A stretch of DNA of 64,000 bases from Alkalibacillus silvisoli (GCF_039521975.1 NZ_BAAACZ010000003.1:196653-260652); one strand, 5' to 3'; counted from the stretch's first letter, positions 8,090 to 15,561 are shown. Notes: generated from the letters alone by a model not told the origin. A program made the numbers and translations.

Positions 8090-8222
8090 CCGTTACTTAG
8101 CGGAATCAAAATGCGTAGACTCCTGCGGGAACAGCACGCGTCTCGAGACCCCACAGGCCGCGCTTTTGGGCCGAGGAGTCTCGAGCCGTGCCCGCGGAAA
8201 GCGAAGCATTTTGATGTAGCGG
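8090..8222. repeat. GC-rich interspersed inverted-repeat element in the arsC-hmp intergenic region
   Basis: This 396-base gap between convergent genes (7916-8311) has no credible gene. It holds a GC-rich island unlike its surroundings: outer arms AATCAAAATGC / GCATTTTGAT, then ACTCCTGCGGGAA and CCCGCGGAAAGCGA, and an inner CTCGAG pair. The 'tagactcctgcggga ... cccgcggaaagcga' signature is a repeat I recall from many Bacillaceae chromosomes. It also carries ATTTTGATGTAGCGGTGAT, the reverse complement of the linker of the other repeat family described in this window. A decayed fragment of the same element appears near 17028-17056 on the other strand. Confidence 0.75.
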
Positions 8223-8311
8223 TGATCGTTCGGGTTTTGTTTATTAGTATTTATTTTTGTCACAGTATTTCTGACTTTTTCAGTGGCCTCGGATTACTCC
8301 CGGTGTTTATT

Positions 8312-9538
8312 TTAGACGGTGGTTGGTTGTGGTAGATCTTCTTTTGGACCGAAGAATTCATAATTAATTTGCTCAGGTGAAGCTCCAAGTTCCAATAATG
8401 CGTGCATCACGTTTTGCATAAACGGCTTAGGTCCACAGAAATAAAAATCACTATTTAAGTTACGGATATTCTGCTTCAACCATGAGTAAGAAATATAACC
8501 TTCTTCAGTGAAGTTATTTTCACTCTGGTCTTGTTCTGTTGCCTCAGAGTAAACCGTTAAAACATTAAGGTGATTGTTATTTAAAAGAGTATTTTCGACC
8601 TCTGCTTTAAAAGCTTGAATCTTACTATTTTTAGCAGCGTGAATGAATGTAACTGGACGGTTTGGATGTTCTTTAGTCACAGTGTGTAGCATACTCATCA
8701 TTGGTGTTACACCGACGCCACCGCCGATTAGGACTAATGGTCTATGGTTTGTTAAATCAAGTGTAAAATCACCAGCTGGTGCACTTACAGGTATTAAGTC
8801 ACCTATATTTAAAGAGTCGTGAAGATAATTTGAAGCAATGCCATTAGGTTCATCATCCGATTCACGCTTAACACTGATTCTAAAGTGCGCTTCACCAGGG
8901 CTATTGGAGAGACTATATTGTCTAACATGTGTATATGTTTCTTCAGGGATTGAAATCTTTAAACTAATATATTGACCAGGATTGAAAGAAGGAAGAGGTT
9001 CTTCATCAGCTGGCTTTAGGTAGAATGACGTAATCACATCACTCTCTTTAACTTTTTTGGCAATATAGAAATCTTTAAAGTTACTCCAACCACCGTTTTG
9101 ATTTTCGGCTTGTTCATACATATTAGCTTCTAAATCGATGAAGATGTCTGCGATGACATTGTAAGCTTCTTTCCAACTGTTTAATATTTCCTCGGTCGCA
9201 TTTTCTTTAAGAACATCTGCAATAGTCTGTAACAAGTTCTCTCCAACGATTGGGTAATGTTCTGGTTTTACGCCAATACTTCTGTGTTTGTGGGCAATTT
9301 TTTCAACTACAGGTATAATTTCTTCAAGCTGTTCAATGTTCTCTGCAGCTGCAATGATTGAATTCGCTAATGCTTGTTGCTGTTTTCCTTGTTTTTGATT
9401 GGCTTGGTTAAAAATATTTAAAAGCTCTGGATGGTTTTCGAATAATAAATTGTAAAATCGAGTAGTAATTTGAGTTCCATATTCTCGTAGTACAGGAGCA
9501 GTCGACTTGATAATTTGTATTTGTTGTTCTTTAAGCAT
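8312..9538 (-). CDS. hmp: Flavohemoglobin / nitric oxide dioxygenase Hmp
   Basis: A 408-residue protein with the three-domain Hmp plan. The N-terminal globin domain (about 1-140) carries the proximal-His region IAHKHRSIGVKPEHY. A ferredoxin-reductase FAD domain (about 150-260) has the RQYSLSN motif, and an NAD(P) domain has GGGVGVTPMMSML and the C-terminal YEFFGP. It converts NO plus O2 to nitrate using NAD(P)H. An Fnr/Crp-type palindrome lies about 60 bases upstream of the start, in keeping with oxygen- or NO-dependent control. RBS GGGAGG precedes the ATG. Together with HemAT at 44310-45605 the window encodes two heme-globin proteins. Confidence 0.95.
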   Translation of the reverse strand: MLKEQQIQIIKSTAPVLREYGTQITTRFYNLLFENHPELLNIFNQANQKQGKQQQALANSIIAAAENIEQLEEIIPVVEKIAHKHRSIGVKPEHYPIVGENLLQTIADVLKENATEEILNSWKEAYNVIADIFIDLEANMYEQAENQNGGWSNFKDFYIAKKVKESDVITSFYLKPADEEPLPSFNPGQYISLKISIPEETYTHVRQYSLSNSPGEAHFRISVKRESDDEPNGIASNYLHDSLNIGDLIPVSAPAGDFTLDLTNHRPLVLIGGGVGVTPMMSMLHTVTKEHPNRPVTFIHAAKNSKIQAFKAEVENTLLNNNHLNVLTVYSEATEQDQSENNFTEEGYISYSWLKQNIRNLNSDFYFCGPKPFMQNVMHALLELGASPEQINYEFFGPKEDLPQPTTV

Positions 9539-9597
9539 TTAAATACCTCCCGTTTGTTTTGGTTCAATTATAATTATGGGATATTAATTACCTTTAG

Positions 9598-9617
9598 TTT
9601 GTGATTAATATCACAAA
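9598..9617. promoter_or_regulatory. Fnr/Crp-type palindrome between hmp and the ECF sigma gene
   Basis: The sequence TTTGTGAT-TAAT-ATCACAAA is symmetric over 8-bp arms and contains TGTGA-N6-TCACA, the established Fnr/Crp-family recognition pattern in Bacillus. It lies 60 bp upstream of the hmp start and about 95 bp upstream of the divergent sigma-factor start, so hmp is the more likely target. No Fnr gene is visible in the window. Confidence 0.6.
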
Positions 9618-9649
9618 TTATGGTTTGTTTTATGAATATTGTTTGAACG

Positions 9650-9676
9650 TGTAAGGCTATGGGTTGTAGTTACGTC
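9650..9676 (+). promoter_or_regulatory. Putative ECF-type autoregulatory promoter
   Basis: TGTAAG (9650-9655), 17-base spacer, CGTC (9673-9676), 35 bases before the sigma-factor start. It resembles the B. subtilis sigma-X type (TGTAAC, about 17 bases, CGWC), with one mismatch in the -35 element. ECF sigma genes commonly drive their own transcription, so this is a plausible autoregulatory site. Confidence 0.45.
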
Positions 9677-9711
9677 TAATAATTAAACGAGCAAGAAAGA
9701 GAGGTCAAGAT

Positions 9712-10224
9712 ATGGATGAAGAATTAATAACTCGCTGGTTTGATCAATACGCAGATGACATTTATCGCTATCTGGCTTTTCGATTAGGTACACCGGATGT
9801 TGAAGATTTAGTTCAAGATGTGTTTATTAAGGCTATCAACCATAGTCGTTCATTTAGAGGTGATGCTAATCCGAAAACTTGGTTGATCAGTATTGCTAGA
9901 AACTTAGCAATTGATCACGTTAGAAAGAATAAAGTAAGAGATTGGCGCCGTTTGCTTCAATATGAAGAATATCAATCTCCTAAAACAATTGATTCACCAG
10001 AGTATCAATATGAGTTAGAAGAAATGAAGACACTCGTTCATAAGTTAGTGTCTGAATTAAAGCCCGATTATCGAGATGTTGTCTTTTTAAGAGGTATTGA
10101 AGAGCTTTCAATACGTGAAGCTGCTCTAGTATTAGGCTGGTCAGAAAATAAAGTGAGTGTCACATACCACAGAGCTTTAAAGGCGCTTCAAAGAAAAGGA
10201 GGTTTTGAAGATGGATCAGCATAA
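9712..10224 (+). CDS. ECF-subfamily RNA polymerase sigma factor
   Basis: A 170-residue sigma-70 family protein with only regions 2 and 4, which is the ECF layout. Region 2 has YRYLAFRLGTPDVEDLVQDVFIK and the -10 binding helix FRGDANPKTWLISIARNLAIDHVRK. Region 4 has LKPDYRDVVFLRGIEELSIREAALVLGWSENKVSVTYHRALKAL with a clear helix-turn-helix. The downstream overlapping gene encodes a single-pass membrane anti-sigma factor, so it is probably held inactive until an envelope signal arrives. It is nearest in layout to the SigX/SigV/SigM class; I cannot assign one by eye. Confidence 0.9.
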   Translation: MDEELITRWFDQYADDIYRYLAFRLGTPDVEDLVQDVFIKAINHSRSFRGDANPKTWLISIARNLAIDHVRKNKVRDWRRLLQYEEYQSPKTIDSPEYQYELEEMKTLVHKLVSELKPDYRDVVFLRGIEELSIREAALVLGWSENKVSVTYHRALKALQRKGGFEDGSA

Positions 10225-11239
10225 CCAAGATTTAGAAAAATTGAAGGCGTTCACTAAGGACTTAAATATAAATGCTACAAAGAAAAATGAAATACGTTCT
10301 ACAGTTTTGAAATATGCAGAAAAGAAACAAAGGCGTACTAAACGTAAGATGTGGGCAATAACAGGAGCTTCTATTGCTGCAGTAGGATTATTTTCAGTCT
10401 TAACTTTTGGAACGTTTATTGATGAGGAAAATGGTAATACAGCTACTAGTTCAGAAGAAAGTAGTATTGAGTCTTCTTTTACTGCTGCTGATGTCATTGA
10501 TGATGCAAGTGTTGAAGGCGAGAATGGTCAATACCAAGTGACAGGTACTGTACCAACTGAAATGGAAGGGTTTGAATTCGTTGTAAAAGGGCTAACGATT
10601 GATACAGCGTATAATTATTATGAAATAGAAAGCCAAGATGGTTCATTTGAGCTTGATTTAACGATTGAGGAGGAAGGGTTGCCAGCTGAAGGTGAGATAT
10701 TGTTTTCAGTTCGCGTAGACGCTGATGAACAAAGTATAGTATTAGATGAATTTTCTGAGATTGATTCTAGAGAAGAGCTCTCTGTTAATGAGGTTTCAAC
10801 TGAACAATCAACTATTATTGTTGAGGGGATGGAGGAAGAAACAGAAGTAACAACCTATGAACTGACTCCATATGGGATCACTTATCAACTAGAACAGTTT
10901 TTAGAACACTATGAAGTAGAAGATGGTATTGTTATTCATCATAACAACTATGAGGAGGTGGATATTGCCATTGAAATAGAAGTCGATGAACAGGGTGATC
11001 TCGTTGAAGCACAAAGCATGTTAGAAGATCAGTACTCTACTGGCGGGAATTCTGTAGAGGACTTATCAGAGTATGATACGACATTGAATGGTTATCAAGA
11101 ACATTTTGATGAAGGTGAAGGTTACTTCGTAGTTGAAGTGGCTGAAGATATACTAATGATTACTTACCGCTATCCTATAGAAGCGGGTGATGGCTTCTGG
11201 CCTAGGATGAATATGCTTATCGAAACATTAGAATATTAG
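10211..11239 (+). CDS. Single-pass membrane anti-sigma factor for the upstream ECF sigma
   Basis: A 342-residue protein: a basic cytoplasmic head of about 40 residues, one transmembrane helix (MWAITGASIAAVGLFSVLTFG, about 43-63) and a large acidic extracytoplasmic domain of about 275 residues. ATG 10211 is chosen because AAAGGAGG lies 8 bases upstream. The start lies 14 bases inside the sigma-factor gene, so the two are translationally coupled, which is the classic sigma/anti-sigma arrangement. Function is inferred from position and topology, since the short cytoplasmic head does not show a plain ZAS zinc motif. The acidic outer domain suits a halophile. Confidence 0.8.
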   Translation: MDQHNQDLEKLKAFTKDLNINATKKNEIRSTVLKYAEKKQRRTKRKMWAITGASIAAVGLFSVLTFGTFIDEENGNTATSSEESSIESSFTAADVIDDASVEGENGQYQVTGTVPTEMEGFEFVVKGLTIDTAYNYYEIESQDGSFELDLTIEEEGLPAEGEILFSVRVDADEQSIVLDEFSEIDSREELSVNEVSTEQSTIIVEGMEEETEVTTYELTPYGITYQLEQFLEHYEVEDGIVIHHNNYEEVDIAIEIEVDEQGDLVEAQSMLEDQYSTGGNSVEDLSEYDTTLNGYQEHFDEGEGYFVVEVAEDILMITYRYPIEAGDGFWPRMNMLIETLEY

Positions 11240-11257
11240 AAAAAAGTAGTCTTTTCT

Positions 11258-11292
11258 AACCCTTATTGGTAAAATGTTACTAATAGGGGTTT
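11258..11292 (+). terminator. Terminator-like hairpin after the anti-sigma gene
   Basis: Imperfect stem AACCCTTATTGGTAA / TTACTAATAGGGGTT with a 5-base loop, followed by TTATATTTTA. It lies 18 bases beyond the anti-sigma stop codon. Confidence 0.55.
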
Positions 11293-11313
11293 ATATTTTA
11301 GTGAGGTGTGAGC

Positions 11314-11847
11314 ATGTTTGACTCGTTAATAGCTTTAAAAAATGGAACGAAAAAACAACGACAAGCTTTTCATGCTATACAAGAATTAAACCTATTAAAT
11401 GATTTCACACAATATAATCCGGTCGTTTGTGGGACGATTCCACTTCAAATTGATATAGACTCATCAGACTTGGATGTGATTTTAAATGTACATGATTTTG
11501 ACTACTTTGAACGAAAAGCATTAAATTTGTATCGTGATCTGTCTGAGTTTAGAATAAAAAGAACTATGATAAAAAATCAGCCGGTGATCAAAATAAATTT
11601 TCATTATCATGAGTTTGAGTTTGAGTTATTTGGTCAAAACCAACCAACACATAACCAGCATGCTTATTTGCATATGATTATACAAGCGGCGATTTTGAAT
11701 GAACGACCGAAGTTAAAGGATGAGGTCATTATCTTAAAGCAACAAGGATATAAGACCGAGCCGGCTTTTTGTAGTGTGTTAAATATTGAAGGCGACTCTT
11801 ATATTGGGTTATTACGATATGGTCGTGAACAAGGTTATATAAAATAG
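11314..11847 (+). CDS. DUF4269 family protein (nucleotidyltransferase-like)
   Basis: A 177-residue protein matching the DUF4269 pattern: LKNGTKKQRQAF at the N-terminus, then VVCGTIPLQIDIDSSDLDVIL, whose S-DLD resembles the acidic metal-binding pair of nucleotidyltransferase folds, and a C-terminal FCSVLNIEGDSYIGLLRYG. No biochemical role is known to me. The ATG at 11314 follows GAGGTG at 5 bases; a GTG at 11308 overlaps that site. The next gene, a methyltransferase, begins 10 bases later, so they are likely co-transcribed. Confidence 0.8.
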   Translation: MFDSLIALKNGTKKQRQAFHAIQELNLLNDFTQYNPVVCGTIPLQIDIDSSDLDVILNVHDFDYFERKALNLYRDLSEFRIKRTMIKNQPVIKINFHYHEFEFELFGQNQPTHNQHAYLHMIIQAAILNERPKLKDEVIILKQQGYKTEPAFCSVLNIEGDSYIGLLRYGREQGYIK

Positions 11848-11857
11848 AGGTGTTAGT

Positions 11858-12544
11858 ATGAGTGACTATGGGTGGCATGAAGAAGCGAAGAAGATGTGGA
11901 ATGATAAAGCATCGTTTTGGCATTCAAATAGTAGAGAAATGTGGGATGAAGGAAGTCGAAAAACGATTGTCCCATTCTTTGAACAATTTGTACCTATAGG
12001 CTCTACCGTATTAGATCTCGGATGTGGCGATGGTTATGGCTCCTATAAACTTTGGCACAGAGGATATGATGTGACAGGGGTTGATTTGTCCAATGAGATG
12101 ATTACACTTTGTCATCATCGTATGAATGATGAAATGGACCAACTCATGTTTGAACAGGCAGATATGTTAGATCTACCTTTTAAACATGACACTTTTGATA
12201 GTTTAATCGCGATTAATTCATTAGAATGGACTGAGGTTCCAGCTAAAGCATTTGATGAAATATCACGCGTGATCAAGCCAGGTGGGTATTTGTTATTTGG
12301 TATTTTAGGCCCAACAGCCGGTCCACGAGCTCACAGTTATAACCGGATTTATGGCGAAGATGTGATCTGTAATACGATGATGCCTTGGGAATTTGAAAAG
12401 TTAGCAACTGAACAAGGCTATAGTATTATAGGGTCTGAAGGTGTTTATAAACAAGGTGTAGACAAAAGCCATTTAGGTAGGCTGTCTCAAGAGCTTAAGC
12501 AAAGTTTATCATTTATGTGGTTATTTATGTTGCAAAAACAATAA
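11858..12544 (+). CDS. Class I SAM-dependent methyltransferase
   Basis: A 228-residue Rossmann-fold methyltransferase. Motif I is VLDLGCGDGYGS (about residues 50-61), the acidic end of beta-2 is VTGVDLSNEMI, motif II is DMLDLPFKHDTFDSLIAINSLEWTEVPAKAFDEISRVIKPGGYLLFGI. The fold indicates a small-molecule methylase (Methyltransf_11 type); the acceptor is unknown. RBS GAGGTG precedes the ATG. It is probably the second gene of a two-gene unit with the DUF4269 gene. Confidence 0.88.
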   Translation: MSDYGWHEEAKKMWNDKASFWHSNSREMWDEGSRKTIVPFFEQFVPIGSTVLDLGCGDGYGSYKLWHRGYDVTGVDLSNEMITLCHHRMNDEMDQLMFEQADMLDLPFKHDTFDSLIAINSLEWTEVPAKAFDEISRVIKPGGYLLFGILGPTAGPRAHSYNRIYGEDVICNTMMPWEFEKLATEQGYSIIGSEGVYKQGVDKSHLGRLSQELKQSLSFMWLFMLQKQ

Positions 12545-12653
12545 GGCGAACACTAATTGTTAATGCTTGCTTAAATTTACACGCACTAGGTGAAATTACG
12601 GATGCCTATGTCATCGTAAATTGTTCCGCTACCCTAAAAAATGTTTTAGAGCC

Positions 12654-12683
12654 AAAAAAATCCAGCCCAAAGGCTGGATTTTA
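12654..12683 (-). terminator. Terminator of the SurA-like lipoprotein gene
   Basis: Perfect stem ATCCAGCC / GGCTGGAT with a 4-base loop; the T-run lies on the minus strand, just beyond the minus-strand stop at 12693. Confidence 0.85.
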
Positions 12684-12692
12684 TCGTTAAGT

Positions 12693-13448
12693 TTAGATTA
12701 AAATCTCAATATCTCTTTCATTACGTAGGTTATCAAGCATTTCTTCCATTTGCTCTGCTTCTTTTTGTTGCATAACTTGTTGTTCTAGAGATTCTCTCAT
12801 TTCATCAAGCTCTTCAGTTTCTTGTTCCATTTCTTCAGCCTGTGCAACATAATCTTCATAAGCTTCTTCAACTTCTTCATCAGATACTGAAGCATCTTCT
12901 ATATTCTCTTCTAAGTAGTTGTTAACAAGAATCATCGCACGGATTTCATTTCGTACTTCTTCTTCTGACATACCCATCTCTTCATAAACTTCTTCAGCAG
13001 ACTCTAATTCTTGTTGCTCTTGAATACCAGAAATTTGGTTGTCAATCTCCTCGTCAACTTCTTCATCAGAAGGCTCTAAACCTTGTTCTATAGCTGCAAG
13101 CTCAATCACTTTTGTGTTGATGATTTGATCAAGTGCTGTTTCGCGAATCATTTCTGGGTTTTCTTGAGGGTCCATCCCCATCATCGCATACTGTTGACCA
13201 ACAGCTTGTTCACCTTGAAGTAATTCAGACCCTGTAATATCTTCACCGTCGACAGTTGCAACAACCTCATCTTCATCAACATCAGAAACTTCCATTTCAT
13301 CTAAGTCATCTTCAGTTGGTAGCTCATCTTCTGTCTCAGGCGTTTCTTCACCTTCTTGTGCACCTTCATCCTCATCATTGTCGCCACCACAAGCGACCAT
13401 CACTGATGCGAATATAGCCAAAACAAAAAGCAATAACAACTTCTTCAT
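12693..13448 (-). CDS. SurA N-terminal-like lipoprotein chaperone lacking a PPIase domain
   Basis: A 251-residue lipoprotein: signal peptide MKKLLLLFVLAIFASVMVAC with Cys as lipid attachment site, a very acidic linker, then a SurA/PrsA N-terminal chaperone-like region (VVATVDGEDITGSELL, MIRETALDQIINTKVIELAAIEQGL, EMGMSEEEVRNEIRAMILVNNYLEE). The parvulin catalytic domain that follows in PrsA is absent; the tail is a helical, charged segment. ATG 13448 is chosen because the lipoprotein signal begins there; an upstream in-frame extension to 13502 would spoil it. It probably assists folding of exported proteins rather than proline isomerisation. Confidence 0.8.
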   Translation of the reverse strand: MKKLLLLFVLAIFASVMVACGGDNDEDEGAQEGEETPETEDELPTEDDLDEMEVSDVDEDEVVATVDGEDITGSELLQGEQAVGQQYAMMGMDPQENPEMIRETALDQIINTKVIELAAIEQGLEPSDEEVDEEIDNQISGIQEQQELESAEEVYEEMGMSEEEVRNEIRAMILVNNYLEENIEDASVSDEEVEEAYEDYVAQAEEMEQETEELDEMRESLEQQVMQQKEAEQMEEMLDNLRNERDIEILI

Positions 13449-13707
13449 TATTAAACACATCCTTTTTATTAAATAAAATGTTTCGAGTATGCATTGTAGC
13501 ATAGTCGTTTTCAGAAGTACAAGAATTCGTGCGAAATGAAAAACAATTGTAATATTTAACTTTTCACTTGCATTTTACCCAAAAACAAAGTAAAGTATTA
13601 ATTGAACGAATGATTGATATCGATGTTTACTGATTGGCCTCTCTTAAAAGAAGTCTAAAGTAACAGGATTCAATTGTTTCAAGATTATTTTAAGGAGGTC
13701 ATTTCAT

Positions 13708-13905
13708 ATGACAGGTACAGTAAAATGGTTTAACTCAGAAAAAGGTTTCGGATTTATCGAGCGCCAAGACGGTGACGATGTATTCGTACACTTCTCAGCA
13801 ATCCAAGCTGAAGGTTTCAAAACGCTAGAAGAAGGTCAAAGCGTTGAATTTGAAATCGTAGAAGGCGACCGCGGTCCACAAGCAGCTAACGTAGTTGCTC
13901 AGTAA
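13708..13905 (+). CDS. Cold shock protein, CspA/CspB family
   Basis: A 65-residue single cold-shock domain with the RNA-binding motifs RNP1 (KGFGFIERQ) and RNP2 (VFVHFSAI), beginning MTGTVKWFNSEKGF. These OB-fold proteins bind single-stranded RNA and melt secondary structure. A strong AAGGAGG site precedes the ATG after a leader rich in structure-free AT sequence. A strong terminator follows. Codon use (GGT, CGC, ACA) looks optimised, as expected for a highly expressed gene. Confidence 0.97.
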   Translation: MTGTVKWFNSEKGFGFIERQDGDDVFVHFSAIQAEGFKTLEEGQSVEFEIVEGDRGPQAANVVAQ

Positions 13906-13919
13906 ATAGGACTTGAACA

Positions 13920-13956
13920 AAGAACGTGTAGTGTATAACTACACGTTCTTTTTTTT
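13920..13956 (+). terminator. Terminator of the cold shock gene
   Basis: Perfect 13-bp stem AAGAACGTGTAGT / ACTACACGTTCTT with a 5-base loop, then eight T residues. Confidence 0.93.
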
Positions 13957-14096
13957 AACCCTTAATTATAGATAGTACAGGTTTGATGATCATTTAATTG
14001 AAAATAATAGCGTGAAAAATTGGTAGTTTTATGCATGTTTTATTATAATTTAGGGTATGTAATAGATTGAGGAAAATATATAAAGGAGTGTTGTTG

Positions 14097-14513
14097 ATGA
14101 GTCATTTATTTACAACTAAAGCGACAGCAAAAGGTGGGCGTGGTGGACACGTTAAGTCAGATGATAGTGTCATTGATCTAAATGTCGTTATGCCAACTGA
14201 AGACACAAATGAGACAGGAACAAACCCTGAACAGTTATTTGCAGCTGGTTATGCTGCTTGTTATGATGGAGCACTTAATTTAGTTGCGAAGAATAATGGT
14301 AAGGACATCGAGTCAACGACACATGGTGAGGTTAGTTTTATGAAAGATGAATCAGATGGAGGCTTTAAAATTGCTGTTAAATTAACATCTGAAATTGATG
14401 GTGTCTCACAAGATGAGGCGAATGCTTTAATGGATGAAGCGCATCAAGTTTGTCCATATTCAAAAGCAACAAGAAATAACATTGAAGTAGAATTAGAGGC
14501 AAAAGTTAAATAA
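14097..14513 (+). CDS. Organic hydroperoxide resistance protein (OsmC/Ohr family)
   Basis: A 138-residue protein with the Ohr layout. The first catalytic cysteine lies in QLFAAGYAACYDGAL and the second in HQVCPYSKATRNNIEV; the N-terminus MSHLFTTKATAKGGRGGHVKSDD is typical. Ohr reduces organic hydroperoxides to alcohols with dithiol (lipoyl) reductants. ATG 14097 is chosen for its AAAGGAG site and family-typical N-terminus; an upstream in-frame ATG at 14067 adds ten atypical residues. It is either OhrA- or OhrB-like; no ohrR gene is adjacent. Confidence 0.93.
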   Translation: MSHLFTTKATAKGGRGGHVKSDDSVIDLNVVMPTEDTNETGTNPEQLFAAGYAACYDGALNLVAKNNGKDIESTTHGEVSFMKDESDGGFKIAVKLTSEIDGVSQDEANALMDEAHQVCPYSKATRNNIEVELEAKVK

Positions 14514-14550
14514 ACAGAAGAGACTGGGACAAAAATAGTTGTCATAATAG

Positions 14551-14713
14551 AAAATCCGAACGATTCATCGTAAATGAATTCGTTCGGATTTTTGTGTGTG
14601 GCGATATCGCTACATCAAAATAAGGCTCTGAGCGCTGATAAAAGGTGCCGAACGCTGATAAATTAATCTGAGCGCTGATAAAAGATGCCAAACGCTGATA
14701 AAATAATCCGGCT
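14551..14713. repeat. Intergenic repeat module: hairpin, linker and four 20-bp units
   Basis: This lies in the gap between the convergent genes ending at 14513 and 14801, which otherwise holds no gene. The hairpin at 14551-14593 has arms AAAATCCGAACGA / TCGTTCGGATTTT with an inner TTCAT/ATGAA extension, and could act as a terminator both ways. The linker contains TATCGCTACATCAAAAT. Four array units then start at 14631, 14651, 14671 and 14691 (exact 20-bp spacing), each A(G/A)CGCTGATAAA plus a variable tail. Confidence 0.85.
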
Positions 14714-14800
14714 TGCACTCGGATTATTGGTCATCTTACATAAGGAATCAAATATTCGTATTTAAACAGTGTTTCATCCCTATCGTCTCTCAGGGCTTTA

Positions 14801-15379
14801 TTATTCTATAACCTCAACTCTAACTTGTCTTACGCCATATCGGTTAGCTTCTGCTTCATCTGGAATGAAGAGGTCAATCCGATTACCTTGAATAGCCCCT
14901 CCAGTATCACCAGCAACAGCTGTTCCATAACCTTCAACCCAAACTGTTGAACCTAAAGGAATTACATCAGGGTCTACTGCTACAACCTTTTGATCCGGAT
15001 TACTTCTTAAATCAATGCCAGTTCTAGTTGTCCCACTACACCCGTCGCAATAAGCAGTATAAGCCGTTGCAGTCATATACATTGTCTCTTTTGATTCTTC
15101 TTGCTGACTAACATGTTGAATGTTGTCATCATCACTTGACTCATTGTTTTCAGCTTGTTGCGTATTTTGTGTTGGTTCAGGTTCAATGAGAGTGATTTGT
15201 TCTTTTGTTTCTAATTGACTAGAAACAGTCTTGAATCCTTCTGTATAATCATCTAATTCAGATAGTTTAGTTGTCATTTCTTTGTGGGTGTTCGCTTCTT
15301 TTATATCAGAATCAAATGCTACTAATAGAAGGGCAATGAATAATGCAACTCCCAACATTAGTACTATTGTTCTTTTCAT
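14801..15379 (-). CDS. 3D-domain protein, probable exported cell-wall lytic enzyme
   Basis: A 192-residue protein with an N-terminal membrane anchor or signal (about 3-23), a long polar acidic linker (about 25-95) and a C-terminal 3D domain named for its three aspartates. Visible parts are TATAYTAYCDGCSGTTRTGID, VVAVDPDVIPLGSTVWVEGYG, AVAGDTGGAIQGNRIDLFIPD. 3D domains have the double-psi barrel fold of MltA and are found in YocH/YuiC-type muralytic proteins, so peptidoglycan cleavage is likely. Its RBS lies at about 15387-15391. Confidence 0.85.
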   Translation of the reverse strand: MKRTIVLMLGVALFIALLLVAFDSDIKEANTHKEMTTKLSELDDYTEGFKTVSSQLETKEQITLIEPEPTQNTQQAENNESSDDDNIQHVSQQEESKETMYMTATAYTAYCDGCSGTTRTGIDLRSNPDQKVVAVDPDVIPLGSTVWVEGYGTAVAGDTGGAIQGNRIDLFIPDEAEANRYGVRQVRVEVIE

Positions 15380-15510
15380 TGTTATACCTCCAAAGATGGA
15401 AATCTATTAACTTCAATAGGACTATTAACTCGTTTTGAAGTCCGAATGGTAGTATAACAGTTATGTATAACAGGTCAATCACAGTGTTTATACAAGGAGG
15501 TAACAATCTA

Positions 15511-15561
15511 ATGACACTAACTGTAAAAAAACTAAATATTATCACTTATAAAATATATTGA
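15511..15561 (+). CDS. Possible 16-codon peptide with a very strong ribosome-binding site
   Basis: AAGGAGG at 15494-15500 is followed 10 bases later by an ATG and a 16-codon frame reading MTLTVKKLNIITYKIY, then TGA. An overlapping ATG (15561) opens ten more codons. The Shine-Dalgarno match is as good as that of any gene here, but the frame is so short that it may be a chance or decayed gene start. It lies about 110 bases upstream of the P-loop kinase start. No function is assigned. Confidence 0.3.
   Translation: MTLTVKKLNIITYKIY

Noticed and set aside
8078..8335. 85-codon plus-strand open frame
   Set aside because: It runs through the GC-rich palindromic repeat and into the 3' end of hmp; no RBS and no family-like sequence.
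9567..9578. AT-rich symmetric stretch upstream of hmp considered as a PerR or NsrR box
   Set aside because: It matches neither consensus beyond AT-richness; the Fnr/Crp-like palindrome nearby is far more specific.
12590..12621. Imperfect inverted repeat after the methyltransferase gene
   Set aside because: Stem has bulges and no T-run; too weak to call a terminator.
14037..14058. Possible sigma-B promoter before ohr (GTTTTA ... GGGTAT)
   Set aside because: The -10 matches but the spacer is only 10 bases; outside the 12-15 range used by sigma-B.
14631..14705. Possible CRISPR array
   Set aside because: Units are 20 bp with no unique spacers, and there are no cas genes in the window.
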